Below, one piece after another: positions 20,190-28,996 of a stretch of DNA of 64,000 nt. Origin of the DNA: Pseudomonas baltica (GTDB lineage Bacteria; Pseudomonadota; Gammaproteobacteria; Pseudomonadales; Pseudomonadaceae). How positions within the stretch are numbered: position 1 is the first letter of the stretch; every line of letters starts with the position of its first letter. The notes under the pieces were generated by a model. That model searched no databases. It was not told the origin of the DNA and saw only the letters and a program-made list of their open reading frames with translations. The stretch spans positions 2,666,001 through 2,730,000 of the forward strand of contig NZ_CP134771.1 of assembly GCF_031880315.1 (NCBI RefSeq), read 5' to 3'. The position numbers were made by a program, and so were the translations under genes.

Positions 20190-22043
20190 ATGCTCAAACG
20201 CCTCGCCTATCTGGCGCTCTGTGCCTGTGCCCCTCTGCATGCCGCCACGGCGGTGGACTCTACCCATCTTCAGCAACTGGCCAAAGATCCGTACTGGATT
20301 GCCTTGGGGCATTACACCCCCGGCAAGTTCGGCGGCTGGCGCAGCTATGTCGACGATGCCAAATTCTTCCTCGCCGCTGACGGCGCCCATCATCCGGATC
20401 AAGAGCTGCAAGCCACGCTGCAAGCGCTCTACGATTCACCGACGCTGGGCGACAAGCAGGCGCAATGCGTGTATCCGGCCCGCACTCGCTGGCTGCGCGA
20501 CCAACTGCATCTCACTGACCTGCCGACGGTCGACTGCAAGGGTTTCAACGATTGGTTCAAGGATGTCTCGCCGCACAGCACGGTGCTGATTTTTCCGGCG
20601 GCCTACCTCAACAGCCCGTCGTCGATGTTCGGCCATACCCTGCTGCGGGTCGATCAGGCCGATGTCGAAACCGACAAGACCGCGCTGCTCAGCTACGCGA
20701 TCAACTTCGGCGCTTATATCGAGGGCAGCGACAACAGCATCCTGTATGCCTGGAAGGGCTTGGCGGGGGGCTATCCCGGCCTGTTCTCGATGGTGCCCTA
20801 TCAGCAGAAACTCGCCGAATACAGCCGCCTTGAAAACCGCGATCTGTGGGAATACCGACTTAACCTGACGCCGACCGAAACCGCGCGCATGGTCGAGCAT
20901 GTCTGGGAGCTGCAGCAGGTACGCTTCGACTACTTCTTCTTCGACGAAAACTGCTCGTACCGCTTGCTGGAGTTGCTGCAAGTAGCGCGACCGGGGCTGC
21001 ACCTGACCGATCAATTCCCGCTGACGGCGATCCCCACCGATACGGTCAAGGCGGTCAAAGACGCTGGCCTGGTCGACAAGATCAATTACCGCCCGTCTCG
21101 CGAACGCGAACTGCTGGGGCGCGCCAAGCCGCTGAGCAGCGCGGAGCAAGCGCAGGCACTAGCGCTCAGCGAAGAGACCGGCCAACTGCAAAACCCGGCG
21201 TTTGTTGCGTTGCCCAAGGCGCGCCAAGCGTTGATCCAGGACACCGCGTTTCGCCTCGAACGCTACCGAGCGACCGGGCAGGAGCGCGATCCGGCACGTA
21301 CCCGGCGCAGCTTCGAACTGCTGCGCGCCATCAACCAGAATCCGCCACCACCGCTCACCCTGGAACGTCCAGGCCTGCCGGAAAACGGCCACGACTCGCG
21401 AACTTGGGAACTTGGCGCGGGCAGCCGCGACGACCGTGCTTACGCCGAATATGGCCTGCGCATGGCTTATCACGACCTCAACGACAACGCCTATGGTTTC
21501 CCACTGGGCGCGCAGATCGAGATTCTCGGGCTCAAGGTGCGCCAGTACGAGGGCAACCAATGGCAGCTGCAGCGTCTGGATCTGGCCACCATTCGCTCGC
21601 TGACGCCGCGTAATCAAATGCTCCAGCCGCTGTCCTGGCAGGTGAGCAGCGGGCTGGAGCGGGTGCTGAGCAAGCACGGCGACGAAACCCTGGTCAGCCA
21701 TGTCAACGGTGGCGCGGGCGGTACCTGGCAGCTGAGCGAGCAAACGCTGGGCTTCGCGCTGGGCACCGTGAGGGTCGAGCACAACGCCGATTTCGACGCC
21801 TTCATCAGCCCTGCGGCGGGGTTCGATACTGGCTTGCTGTGGCGCAATCCGCTGGGCAACTTCAGCGTCGAAGCGCAAGGGGATTACTTCCTCAACGGCG
21901 AGGTGCGCCGCACCCTAAGCCTGAATCAGCAGTGGGAATTGAGCCGCAACCTGGGCCTGCGCCTGAGCGCCCAACGCCAGTTCAGCGGGCTGACCTCGGC
22001 GCAGAACGAGGTGATGGTATCGCTCAAGTGGTATCACTACTAA
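20190..22043 (+). CDS. DUF4105 (Lnb-type N-terminal) protein, exported
   Basis: A protein of 617 residues with a signal peptide (MLKRLAYLALCACAPLHAAT). The middle carries the DUF4105 domain (about 125-290): NSPSSMFGHTLLRVDQ, with a His, and FFFDENCSYRLLELLQVARP, with a Cys, resembling a papain/NlpC-like His-Cys pair. The Gram-positive relative Lnb is a lipoprotein acyl-transferase, but no such role is shown here. The C-terminal 200 residues are rich in alternating hydrophobic residues ending WYHY, suggesting a beta-barrel or outer-membrane association. The in-frame ATG at 20190 is used. Confidence 0.85.
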   Translation: MLKRLAYLALCACAPLHAATAVDSTHLQQLAKDPYWIALGHYTPGKFGGWRSYVDDAKFFLAADGAHHPDQELQATLQALYDSPTLGDKQAQCVYPARTRWLRDQLHLTDLPTVDCKGFNDWFKDVSPHSTVLIFPAAYLNSPSSMFGHTLLRVDQADVETDKTALLSYAINFGAYIEGSDNSILYAWKGLAGGYPGLFSMVPYQQKLAEYSRLENRDLWEYRLNLTPTETARMVEHVWELQQVRFDYFFFDENCSYRLLELLQVARPGLHLTDQFPLTAIPTDTVKAVKDAGLVDKINYRPSRERELLGRAKPLSSAEQAQALALSEETGQLQNPAFVALPKARQALIQDTAFRLERYRATGQERDPARTRRSFELLRAINQNPPPPLTLERPGLPENGHDSRTWELGAGSRDDRAYAEYGLRMAYHDLNDNAYGFPLGAQIEILGLKVRQYEGNQWQLQRLDLATIRSLTPRNQMLQPLSWQVSSGLERVLSKHGDETLVSHVNGGAGGTWQLSEQTLGFALGTVRVEHNADFDAFISPAAGFDTGLLWRNPLGNFSVEAQGDYFLNGEVRRTLSLNQQWELSRNLGLRLSAQRQFSGLTSAQNEVMVSLKWYHY

Positions 22044-22058
22044 ACCCACTGCGAACTC

Positions 22059-22084
22059 TGCGCGAGGGGGCTCGTCCCCTCGCC
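22059..22084. repeat. Single REP hairpin (GTAGCGAGGGG-type, partial)
   Basis: GCGAGGGGGCTCGTCCCCTC plus GC forms one compact hairpin 16 nt after the DUF4105 stop; it may also act as a terminator. Confidence 0.6.
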
Positions 22085-22227
22085 AGGGCGATGTGCAATA
22101 CAGTTTTTTGACAATTACTTGACCGACTGTCGCCAGATCCGCCGCCACACTCCCGCCGTCTATAATCAACCACAGGTGCAGTGCTTTTCGGCGCTGCACT
22201 GGCTGTGGTCTATCGGGAGCATCAAAC

Positions 22228-22608
22228 ATGCGCCGGCACAGTAGTAAAGTCGCGTTGTTGTCGTTAGCTGGAGTCTTGACGGTGCTGGCCGCACTGGCAG
22301 GGTGCCAATCGACCCATGATGATTTGTTGTCTCGTGGCTACCCGCCCGCCTATGCCGATGGCTACAAGGACGGCTGCGGCAGCGGACGCCAGGCAGCGGG
22401 GGCGATGGCCACTTTCAACAAGGACGTACCGCGCTATACCAGCGAAACCTTTTATAGCGGCGGTTGGGACGATGGCTTCCGGCAATGCCAGGCGCAGTTG
22501 ACCAATAGCGACAAACAGCAGTTCGACCAGCATTTCTGGAGTGATCGAGATCGCAACTGGGACCAGGAGAAAGCCCAGGGCGAAGCCAGAGCCTATCGGT
22601 CACACTGA
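22228..22608 (+). CDS. Small lipoprotein of unknown function
   Basis: A protein of 126 residues with a lipobox LAGC (Cys26 after VLTVLAALAG). Residue +2 is Gln, so it is expected in the outer membrane. The mature part contains GYPPAYADGYKDGCGSGRQAAG and GGWDDGFRQC, two Gly/Tyr/Asp repeats of the type YxDGYxDGxxSG seen in small Pseudomonas lipoproteins. I do not know its function. The preceding region contains a short inverted repeat (GTGCAG / CTGCAC, about 22173-22200). Confidence 0.8.
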   Translation: MRRHSSKVALLSLAGVLTVLAALAGCQSTHDDLLSRGYPPAYADGYKDGCGSGRQAAGAMATFNKDVPRYTSETFYSGGWDDGFRQCQAQLTNSDKQQFDQHFWSDRDRNWDQEKAQGEARAYRSH

Positions 22609-22900
22609 TAGATAACACGTATCTGGATGCAACTTATTGATCGTTTCGCCTGCCCAAGTTTATGTAACCGGCGTTCAATGCGCCAAAAAAAGTTACAAGC
22701 AATTATGGTTTTTCGGCACGTCGGCCCCATCGCGAGGGGCAAGCATGCCATTGCGGTCAGCCTGCTTCATCTGCCCGGCTGACGTGCTGCCATGGGGGCC
22801 ATCCCCCACGCTACAAGGTTGCCTAAGCACCATGGAATCTCCTGCGGGCAGGAGCGCCATACACCACAGGCATCGACCAAACTCGACTTGGAGACTTGCC

Positions 22901-23398
22901 ATGAGCCGCGCATTCGTCAACGAAGATCACGCCACCGCGCACGCCAGCCCTCCGGTGGAACGACCGATCAGCATGCAACCCAATTACGTGACCGAGAGCG
23001 GGATGGCGCAATTGCGCGCCCGAGTGGATGAAGTGCAGGAGCTGCACGCCGAACAGGCAACCTGCGGCGACAAGGCCGACCAGCAATTGGTTGCCGAACT
23101 CGAGCGCGACCTGCGCTACTTCCAGCAGCGGATGCAGAGCGCGCAGCTGGTACCGCCGGTGACCTGCACCGAAACCATTCAGATTGGCAGCTGGGCGACC
23201 TTCGTCGATGAAACCGGCGCGCAGCAGCAGGTATGCCTGGTGGGCGAGGATCAGGCCGATGTCGCGTTGGGGTTGATCAACTGGGCGTCGCCGCTGGGGC
23301 GAGCGCTACTGGGTGCAGCGGTAGGTGATGAGGTGCTGTGGGAACGTCCCGCGGGGAACGTGACTCTGGAAGTGACCGAGATTTCGGTCACACCTTGA
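22901..23398 (+). CDS. GreA/GreB family transcription factor-like protein
   Basis: A protein of 165 residues starting MSRAFVNEDHATAHASPPVERPI. Residues 25-85 form a shortened helical hairpin (MAQLRARVDEVQELHAEQ...LERDLRYFQQRMQ), and residues 95-165 match the FKBP-like GreA/GreB C-terminal domain (IGSWATFVDETGAQQQVCLVGEDQAD, ISWASPLGRALLGAAVGDEV). The coiled coil is shorter than in true GreA, so transcript cleavage activity is doubtful; it may bind RNA polymerase as Rnk-like proteins do. GGAG lies seven nt before the ATG at 22901. The 292-nt gap before it has only degenerate REP-like sequence. Confidence 0.82.
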   Translation: MSRAFVNEDHATAHASPPVERPISMQPNYVTESGMAQLRARVDEVQELHAEQATCGDKADQQLVAELERDLRYFQQRMQSAQLVPPVTCTETIQIGSWATFVDETGAQQQVCLVGEDQADVALGLINWASPLGRALLGAAVGDEVLWERPAGNVTLEVTEISVTP

Positions 23399-23423
23399 AT
23401 TCGTAGCGCCTGGGCGAGCCCCT

Positions 23424-23503
23424 TCTCAGGCAAGCCTTGCTCCCACAGACGTACGATTCTGGATCCGTTTGCACTGCCGCAGCACAGCTTGCTGGCGAAG
23501 GCG
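23424..23503. repeat. REP palindrome pair (GTGGGAGC-type, degenerate)
   Basis: CTTCTCAGGCAAGCCTTGCT plus CCCACAG faces CAGCACAGCTTGCTGGCGAA between two convergent genes. Confidence 0.65.
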
Positions 23504-23531
23504 GCGGTATGCGTACCGCCGCCAGCCGGTG

Positions 23532-25196
23532 TTACGCCAGCTTCTTGTGACGCACGCGGTGCGGTTGCGCCGCTGCTTCACCGAGGCGCTTCTTGCGATC
23601 GGCCTCGTACTCGGTGTAGTTACCCTCGAAGAACACCGCCTGTGAGTCGTCCTCGTAAGCCAGGATGTGGGTCGCCACACGGTCCAGGAACCAGCGATCG
23701 TGAGAGATCACAATGGCGGCGCCCGGGAAGTCCAGCAGCGCTTCTTCCAACGAACGCAGGGTCTCGACGTCAAGGTCGTTTGACGGTTCGTCGAGCAGCA
23801 GGACGTTACCACCCTCCTTCAGCGTCAGCGCCAGATGCAGGCGTCCACGCTCACCACCGGAAAGGTCCTTGACGAACTTCTGCTGGTCGCCGCCCTTGAA
23901 GTTGAAACGGCCCACGTAGGTGCGCGAAGGGATTTCGTAGTTGCCGATGCGGATCTGATCGGAGCCGTCGGAAATCTGCTGGAACACCGTCTTGCTGCCG
24001 TCCAGATCGTCGCGGCTTTGATCCACGCAGGCCAGCTGCACGGTTTCGCCCACCTCGATGGAACCCGAATCCGGCTGTTCCTTGCCCATCAGCATGCGGA
24101 ACAGGGTCGATTTACCGGCACCGTTACCGCCGATCACGCCGACGATTGCGCCCTTGGGCATCACGAACGACAGGTTGTCGATCAATACGCGGTCGCCGTA
24201 GCCCTTGCTGACGTTCTTGAACTCGATGACCTTGTCGCCCAGACGCGGCCCGGCCGGGATGTAGATCTCGTTGGTTTCGCTGCGCTTCTGGAATTCCTGC
24301 GACTGCATCTCTTCGAAGCGCTGCAGACGTGCCTTGGATTTCGACTGGCGGGCCTTGGCGCCTTGGCGCACCCACTCCAGTTCTTCCTTCATGGCCTTTT
24401 CATGGGCCGATTGCTGCTTGGATTCCTGGGCCAGACGATCCGACTTGGCTTCGAGCCAGCCCGAATAGTTGCCTTCGTACGGGATACCGGCGCCGCGGTC
24501 GAGCTCCAGGATCCAGCCGGCGACGTTGTCGAGGAAGTAACGGTCGTGCGTGATCGCGACCACAGTACCCGGGAAGTCGTGCAGGAAGTGCTCCAGCCAG
24601 GCAACGGAGTCGGCGTCCAGGTGGTTGGTCGGTTCGTCGAGCAGCAGCATGTCCGGAGCCGACAGCAGCAGGCGGCACAGGGCCACACGGCGCTTTTCAC
24701 CACCGGACAGGTGCTCGATCTTTGCATCCCAGGCTGGCAGGCGCAGCGCATCGGCGGCGACTTCCAGCTGGCGCTCCAGATTGTGACCATCGCTGGCCTG
24801 CAAGATGGCTTCAAGCTTGGCCTGCTCGGCGGCCAGCTTGTCGAAATCGGCGTCTTCGTCAGCGTAGGCGGCGTAGACCTCGTCCAGGCGTGCCTGGGCG
24901 TTCTTGATCACTGCGACGGCCTCTTCGACCACTTCACGCACGGTCTTGCTCGGGTCCAGCTGCGGTTCCTGCGGCAGGTAGCCGACGTTCAGCTCAGGCA
25001 TCGGCCGGGCTTCGCCGTCGAACTCCTTGTCGACGCCGGCCATGATCTTCAGCAGCGTGGACTTGCCCGAACCGTTGAGGCCCAGCACGCCGATCTTGGC
25101 GCCTGGGAAAAAGGACAGGGAGATGTTCTTGAGGATTTCCCGCTTCGGCGGAACAACTTTGCTCAGCCGATGCATGGTGTAAACGTATTGAGCCAA
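23532..25196 (-). CDS. ettA: Energy-dependent translational throttle protein EttA
   Basis: ABC-F ATPase that binds the ribosomal E site and gates the start of elongation according to the ATP/ADP ratio. Two ABC domains are present: Walker A GLNGSGKST (about 40-48) with LSGGEKRRVALCRLLL and LLDEPTNHLD, and Walker A GGNGAGKST with LSGGERGRLHLAL and LLDEPSNDLD. I start at TTG 25196 (LAQYVYTMHRLSK; 554 residues, E. coli EttA 555), with GAGG eight nt upstream. The frame open to 25238 lacks a ribosome site. No membrane segments. Monocistronic, convergent with the GreA-like gene. Confidence 0.94.
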   Translation of the reverse strand: MAQYVYTMHRLSKVVPPKREILKNISLSFFPGAKIGVLGLNGSGKSTLLKIMAGVDKEFDGEARPMPELNVGYLPQEPQLDPSKTVREVVEEAVAVIKNAQARLDEVYAAYADEDADFDKLAAEQAKLEAILQASDGHNLERQLEVAADALRLPAWDAKIEHLSGGEKRRVALCRLLLSAPDMLLLDEPTNHLDADSVAWLEHFLHDFPGTVVAITHDRYFLDNVAGWILELDRGAGIPYEGNYSGWLEAKSDRLAQESKQQSAHEKAMKEELEWVRQGAKARQSKSKARLQRFEEMQSQEFQKRSETNEIYIPAGPRLGDKVIEFKNVSKGYGDRVLIDNLSFVMPKGAIVGVIGGNGAGKSTLFRMLMGKEQPDSGSIEVGETVQLACVDQSRDDLDGSKTVFQQISDGSDQIRIGNYEIPSRTYVGRFNFKGGDQQKFVKDLSGGERGRLHLALTLKEGGNVLLLDEPSNDLDVETLRSLEEALLDFPGAAIVISHDRWFLDRVATHILAYEDDSQAVFFEGNYTEYEADRKKRLGEAAAQPHRVRHKKLA

Positions 25197-25428
25197 AATC
25201 TGGACCTCGCTGGAACGGTGAAAATAGGCGCGAAGCATAAGACAAAAGCACAGGGGCGACTATTCGCGATGAGGGGAAACAAACGCTTTTAACTGACTCT
25301 AGGGTAGTCAGCCGCCTTTATAGGCCAAAACTGCTCTCGGCATAAACGACGAACGGCGCCCCTAAGGCGGGACGCCGTCTGAGTCTAACACCAAGTTGCG
25401 AGGCGGCTCGCCGCCGAGAAATACCGTC

Positions 25429-26754
25429 TTATCGAGGTGTCTGGGGGGCCGGATCGGGGGCGAGCCCCGCCGCTACAGGTGCTACGGCCTTTTTCTCCAG
25501 TCGCGCATAGACGATCCAGGTCAGCACCACGCCGCTGAGCATTACCGCCGACAGAAAATACAGCCCCGACGACAAGCTCCCGGTGTACTCCTTCAAGGCG
25601 CCGATCCCGAACGGGCCGATATAGCCGCCCAGGTTGCCAAACGAATTGATCAAGGCGATACCCGCAGCGGCTGAGGCACCGGACAGAAAACGCCCTGGCA
25701 GAATCCAGAAAATCGCCGTCACCGAGAACAGGCTGAACGCCGCCAGGCACAGCGCTGCCAGTTGCAGGCTCGGCAAGGCGAACCAGGCGCTCAGAAACAG
25801 CCCTAGTGCGCCCAGCATATACAGCACGGTGAGGTGGCCGTAACGGTCGTTCAAGCGGTCGGAGCTGCGCGGCACGAGCAACAAGCCGATCACGCCGAAC
25901 AGATAGGGAATGGCCGAGACGAAGCCGGTGGTCAGGTCGCTGCCGCCAAACTGATGCACCAGAGTCGGCAACCACATGCTCAAGCCATAGATGCTGAGCG
26001 TGCCCGGCAGGTACAACAGCGCCAGGATCAGCACCCGGCGATCGGTCAGCGCGCGCAGCGGGTTGCTGTGCTCGGTCTGACCGTACTGCTTGCGATCGCT
26101 CTCCAGTTCAGCCAGCAACCATTGGCGATCCGCCTCTGGCAGCCAACGTGCATCCTTCGGCGTATCAGGCAGAAACTTCAAGGTTGGCCAGGCCAGCACG
26201 ATGGCCGGTGCACCGATGGCGATGAACAGCCACTGCCAGCCGGCCAGCCCCTGCACCCCATCGAGCCCCAGCAAGCCGCCCGCCAAGGGCCCGGTCACTA
26301 GCAGCGCGAGGGGCTGCGACAGAATGAAGAACCCCAGCACCTTGCCGCGGTTGCGCACTGGGAACCAGCGGGTGATGTAGTACAGCACCCCGGGGAAGAA
26401 TCCCGCCTCCGCCGCGCCCAGCAGAAACCGCATGACATAGAAGCTCTGCGAGCCTTGGACGAAGGCCATCCCTACCGTGATCGCGCCCCAGGTGATGAGG
26501 ATCCGCGCGAACCAACGGCGCGCGCCAAAGCGCTCCAGCAACAGATTGCTGGGGACTTCGAAAAGGAAATAGCCGATGAAGAACAGCCCTGCGCCGAAAC
26601 CGTAGGCTATATCGCTGATACCGAGATCGGTATTCATGTGCAGCTTGGCGAAGCCCACCGCCGAGCGGTCGACGTAGGCGACGAGGTACAGCAGCACCAG
26701 GAAGGGGATCAACCTGAGCGTGAGCGTGCGAATGATCCGAGCTTCCGGATGCAT
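25429..26754 (-). CDS. MFS transporter, anion:cation symporter type
   Basis: Inner-membrane permease of 441 residues with about twelve hydrophobic segments. The start MHPEARIIRTLTLRLIPFLV and FLLYLVAYVDRSAVGFAKL place it in the phthalate/tartrate/sugar-acid (ACS) family. The ATG at 26754 has GGAG six nt upstream; an ATG at 26766 is possible. The last residues (VAAGLAPDP) are encoded by a REP-like sequence at 25451-25476, see that entry. It is divergent from an IlvD/Edd dehydratase across a region with GntR-type operators, so it probably imports that enzyme's sugar-acid substrate. Confidence 0.88.
   Translation of the reverse strand: MHPEARIIRTLTLRLIPFLVLLYLVAYVDRSAVGFAKLHMNTDLGISDIAYGFGAGLFFIGYFLFEVPSNLLLERFGARRWFARILITWGAITVGMAFVQGSQSFYVMRFLLGAAEAGFFPGVLYYITRWFPVRNRGKVLGFFILSQPLALLVTGPLAGGLLGLDGVQGLAGWQWLFIAIGAPAIVLAWPTLKFLPDTPKDARWLPEADRQWLLAELESDRKQYGQTEHSNPLRALTDRRVLILALLYLPGTLSIYGLSMWLPTLVHQFGGSDLTTGFVSAIPYLFGVIGLLLVPRSSDRLNDRYGHLTVLYMLGALGLFLSAWFALPSLQLAALCLAAFSLFSVTAIFWILPGRFLSGASAAAGIALINSFGNLGGYIGPFGIGALKEYTGSLSSGLYFLSAVMLSGVVLTWIVYARLEKKAVAPVAAGLAPDPAPQTPR
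25451..25476. repeat. REP element (GTAGCGAGGGG-type) within a coding region
   Basis: Reading the minus strand, GTAGCGGCGGGGCTCGCCCC plus CGATCC matches half of the second REP family. It lies inside the 3' end of the MFS gene and is translated, giving VAAGLAPDP. Confidence 0.7.
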
Positions 26755-26979
26755 AGTCTTCTCCATAATTATTTTTGTAATGGATGGAAGCGTTTTACCG
26801 ACCGCTCGCAGTGCCGATCTGCGCAAGGCTTCATGGCTCTAGTCAGGCGGCACGGGCCTCATTCGCGCGAAAGCCAAGCCACGGTATTGAGTCAAACCTG
26901 TGGGAGCGAGCTTGCATGCGGCGGCGGCGAAGAGGCCAGCACCCGTACCGCAACGACACGGGTCAAGTGCAAAGACAAT

Positions 26980-26992
26980 ATAGTATTACTAT
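26980..26992. promoter_or_regulatory. GntR/FadR-type operator 1
   Basis: ATAGTATTACTAT is a perfect palindrome around one base and fits TNGTNNNACNA, the consensus of FCD-type GntR regulators. The regulator gene of this class lies at 28997. Confidence 0.6.
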
Positions 26993-27055
26993 TTAGCCCG
27001 CAATCGTTTCAAAACGGTTTTTTATCCGGTAAAGTCGCCCTATAGCTCTCCAATA

Positions 27056-27066
27056 TAGTCATACAA
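27056..27066. promoter_or_regulatory. GntR/FadR-type operator 2
   Basis: TAGTCATACAA fits TNGTNNNACNA and shares CAATATAGT (27051-27059) with operator 1, 74 nt away, about seven helical turns. It lies 18 nt before the dehydratase start codon, a good place for repression. Confidence 0.6.
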
Positions 27067-27083
27067 TAAGAGTGATCCGTGCC

Positions 27084-28823
27084 ATGACCGACAAAAAGAC
27101 TCCGCTTCGCTCCGCGCAATGGTTCGGTACCGCCGACAAGAACGGCTTCATGTACCGCAGCTGGATGAAAAACCAAGGGATCCCGGACCACGAATTCCAG
27201 GGCAAACCCATCATCGGCATCTGCAACACCTGGTCGGAGCTGACCCCCTGCAACGCCCACTTCCGCAAGATCGCCGAACACGTGAAGAAAGGTGTACTCG
27301 AGGCCGGCGGCTTTCCGGTGGAGTTCCCGGTGTTCTCCAGCGGAGAATCGAACCTGCGCCCGACCGCCATGCTCACCCGCAACCTCGCCAGCATGGATGT
27401 CGAAGAAGCCATCCGCGGCAACCCGATCGACGGCGTGGTGCTGCTCACTGGTTGCGACAAGACCACCCCTGCCCTGCTGATGGGCGCTGCCAGCTGCGAC
27501 GTGCCGGCCATCGTGGTCACCGGCGGGCCGATGCTCAACGGCAAGCACCACGGCAAGGACATCGGCTCCGGCACGGTGGTCTGGCAAATGCACGAAGCCT
27601 ATAAAGGCGGGCAGATCAGCCTGGACGAGTTCCTCTCCGCCGAAGCCGGCATGTCGCGCTCGGCCGGCACCTGCAACACCATGGGCACCGCCTCGACCAT
27701 GGCCTGCATGGCCGAAGCGCTGGGCACCTCGTTGCCGCACAACGCGGCCATCCCCGCCGTGGACTCGCGCCGCTATGTGCTTGCGCACCTGTCGGGCATG
27801 CGTATCGTCGACATGGTCCGCGAAGATCTGCGCCTGTCGAAAATCCTCACCAAGGCGGCGTTCGAGAACGCTATCCGCATCAACGCCGCCATCGGTGGCT
27901 CGACCAACGCCGTCATTCACCTCAAGGCCATTGCCGGGCGCATTGGCGTCGAGCTCGACCTCGAAGACTGGACCCGCATCGGCCGCGGCACACCGACCAT
28001 CGTCGATCTGCAGCCCTCGGGGCGCTTTTTGATGGAGGAGTTCTACTACGCGGGCGGCCTGCCGGCGGTGATCCGTCGTCTCGGCGAGGCCGGCCTGTTG
28101 CCCAACCCCGAGGCGCTGACCGCCAACGGTCAGAGCTTGTGGAAGAACTGCCAGGCGTCGCCGCAGTACAACGACGAAGTGATCCGCCCCCTCGACAAGC
28201 CGCTGGTCGCCGACGGTGGCCTGTGTATCCTGCGCGGCAACCTGTCGCCACGGGGCGCGGTGCTCAAGCCCTCGGCGGCGACCCCGGCACTGATGCAGCA
28301 TCGCGGCCGCGCGGTGGTGTTCGAGAACTTCGACGACTACAAGGCCCGCATCGCCGACCCCGACCTGGATGTCGATGAAACCTGCGTGCTGGTGCTCAAG
28401 AATGCCGGCCCCAAGGGTTACCCCGGTATGGCCGAAGTCGGCAACATGGGCCTGCCGCCCAAGGTGCTGGCCAAAGGCGTGAGCGACATGGTGCGCATAT
28501 CGGATGCGCGCATGAGCGGCACCGCCTATGGCACCGTGGTGTTGCACGTCGCCCCGGAAGCAGCCGCCGGTGGCCCGTTGGCAGCCGTGCGCAACGGCGA
28601 TTTCATCGAGCTCGATTGCGCCGGTGGCCGCCTGCATCTGGATATCAGCGACGCGGAGCTGGCCGCACGCCTCAGCGATTTGCAACCGGACACCAGCGCC
28701 AACATCTTCTCCAGCGGCTACGCACGCTTGTACGTCGATCATGTGCTGCAGGCCGATCAGGGTTGCGACTTCGACTTCCTGGTCGGGTGCCGCGGCTCGG
28801 CGGTGCCGCGGCATTCTCACTGA
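27084..28823 (+). CDS. IlvD/Edd family dehydratase, probably a sugar-acid dehydratase
   Basis: Fe-S dependent dehydratase of 579 residues. Cysteines C47 (GICNTWSELTPCN), C124 (LTGCDKTTPA) and C197 (GTCNTMGTAS) are the expected cluster ligands. The best guess is L-arabonate or a related pentonate/hexonate dehydratase, because the sequence resembles that branch (RSAQWFGTADKNGFMYRSWMKNQG) rather than housekeeping IlvD, and because a sugar-acid type permease and a FadR-type regulator flank it. The start ATG is at 27084; a GTG at 27072 would add four residues. The exact substrate is not readable. A 603-codon frame opposite is a shadow. Confidence 0.85.
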   Translation: MTDKKTPLRSAQWFGTADKNGFMYRSWMKNQGIPDHEFQGKPIIGICNTWSELTPCNAHFRKIAEHVKKGVLEAGGFPVEFPVFSSGESNLRPTAMLTRNLASMDVEEAIRGNPIDGVVLLTGCDKTTPALLMGAASCDVPAIVVTGGPMLNGKHHGKDIGSGTVVWQMHEAYKGGQISLDEFLSAEAGMSRSAGTCNTMGTASTMACMAEALGTSLPHNAAIPAVDSRRYVLAHLSGMRIVDMVREDLRLSKILTKAAFENAIRINAAIGGSTNAVIHLKAIAGRIGVELDLEDWTRIGRGTPTIVDLQPSGRFLMEEFYYAGGLPAVIRRLGEAGLLPNPEALTANGQSLWKNCQASPQYNDEVIRPLDKPLVADGGLCILRGNLSPRGAVLKPSAATPALMQHRGRAVVFENFDDYKARIADPDLDVDETCVLVLKNAGPKGYPGMAEVGNMGLPPKVLAKGVSDMVRISDARMSGTAYGTVVLHVAPEAAAGGPLAAVRNGDFIELDCAGGRLHLDISDAELAARLSDLQPDTSANIFSSGYARLYVDHVLQADQGCDFDFLVGCRGSAVPRHSH

Positions 28824-28834
28824 GGCACATCAAA

Positions 28835-28920
28835 CCCTGTGGGAGCGAACGTTGCGAGCGAAGAAGCCGGCCCTTACACCGCATAACGCCCCTAGCGAGC
28901 AGCGCTCGCTCCCACAGGGG
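28835..28920. repeat. REP palindrome pair (GTGGGAGC-type)
   Basis: CCCTGTGGGAGCGAACGTTG and the inverted AGCAGCGCTCGCTCCCACAG plus GG flank a 50-nt centre, between the dehydratase and its putative regulator. Confidence 0.85.
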
Positions 28921-28996
28921 GCCGCGTTTTCGTCGAAATCCCCTCCGACGGCGATGCTATGATGCCCGGTATTTAGCCAGAGACACTCCCCTCGCT

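Larger units (their letters stand above)
26755..27083. other. Divergent promoter region of MFS permease and dehydratase
   Basis: This 329-nt gap holds a half REP (about 26898-26936) and two GntR-type operators (26980-26992 and 27056-27066). No gene is seen in it. Confidence 0.6.

Noticed and set aside
27009..28820. 603-codon frame on the minus strand
   Set aside because: It is a shadow of the IlvD/Edd dehydratase, whose cluster cysteines are in place.
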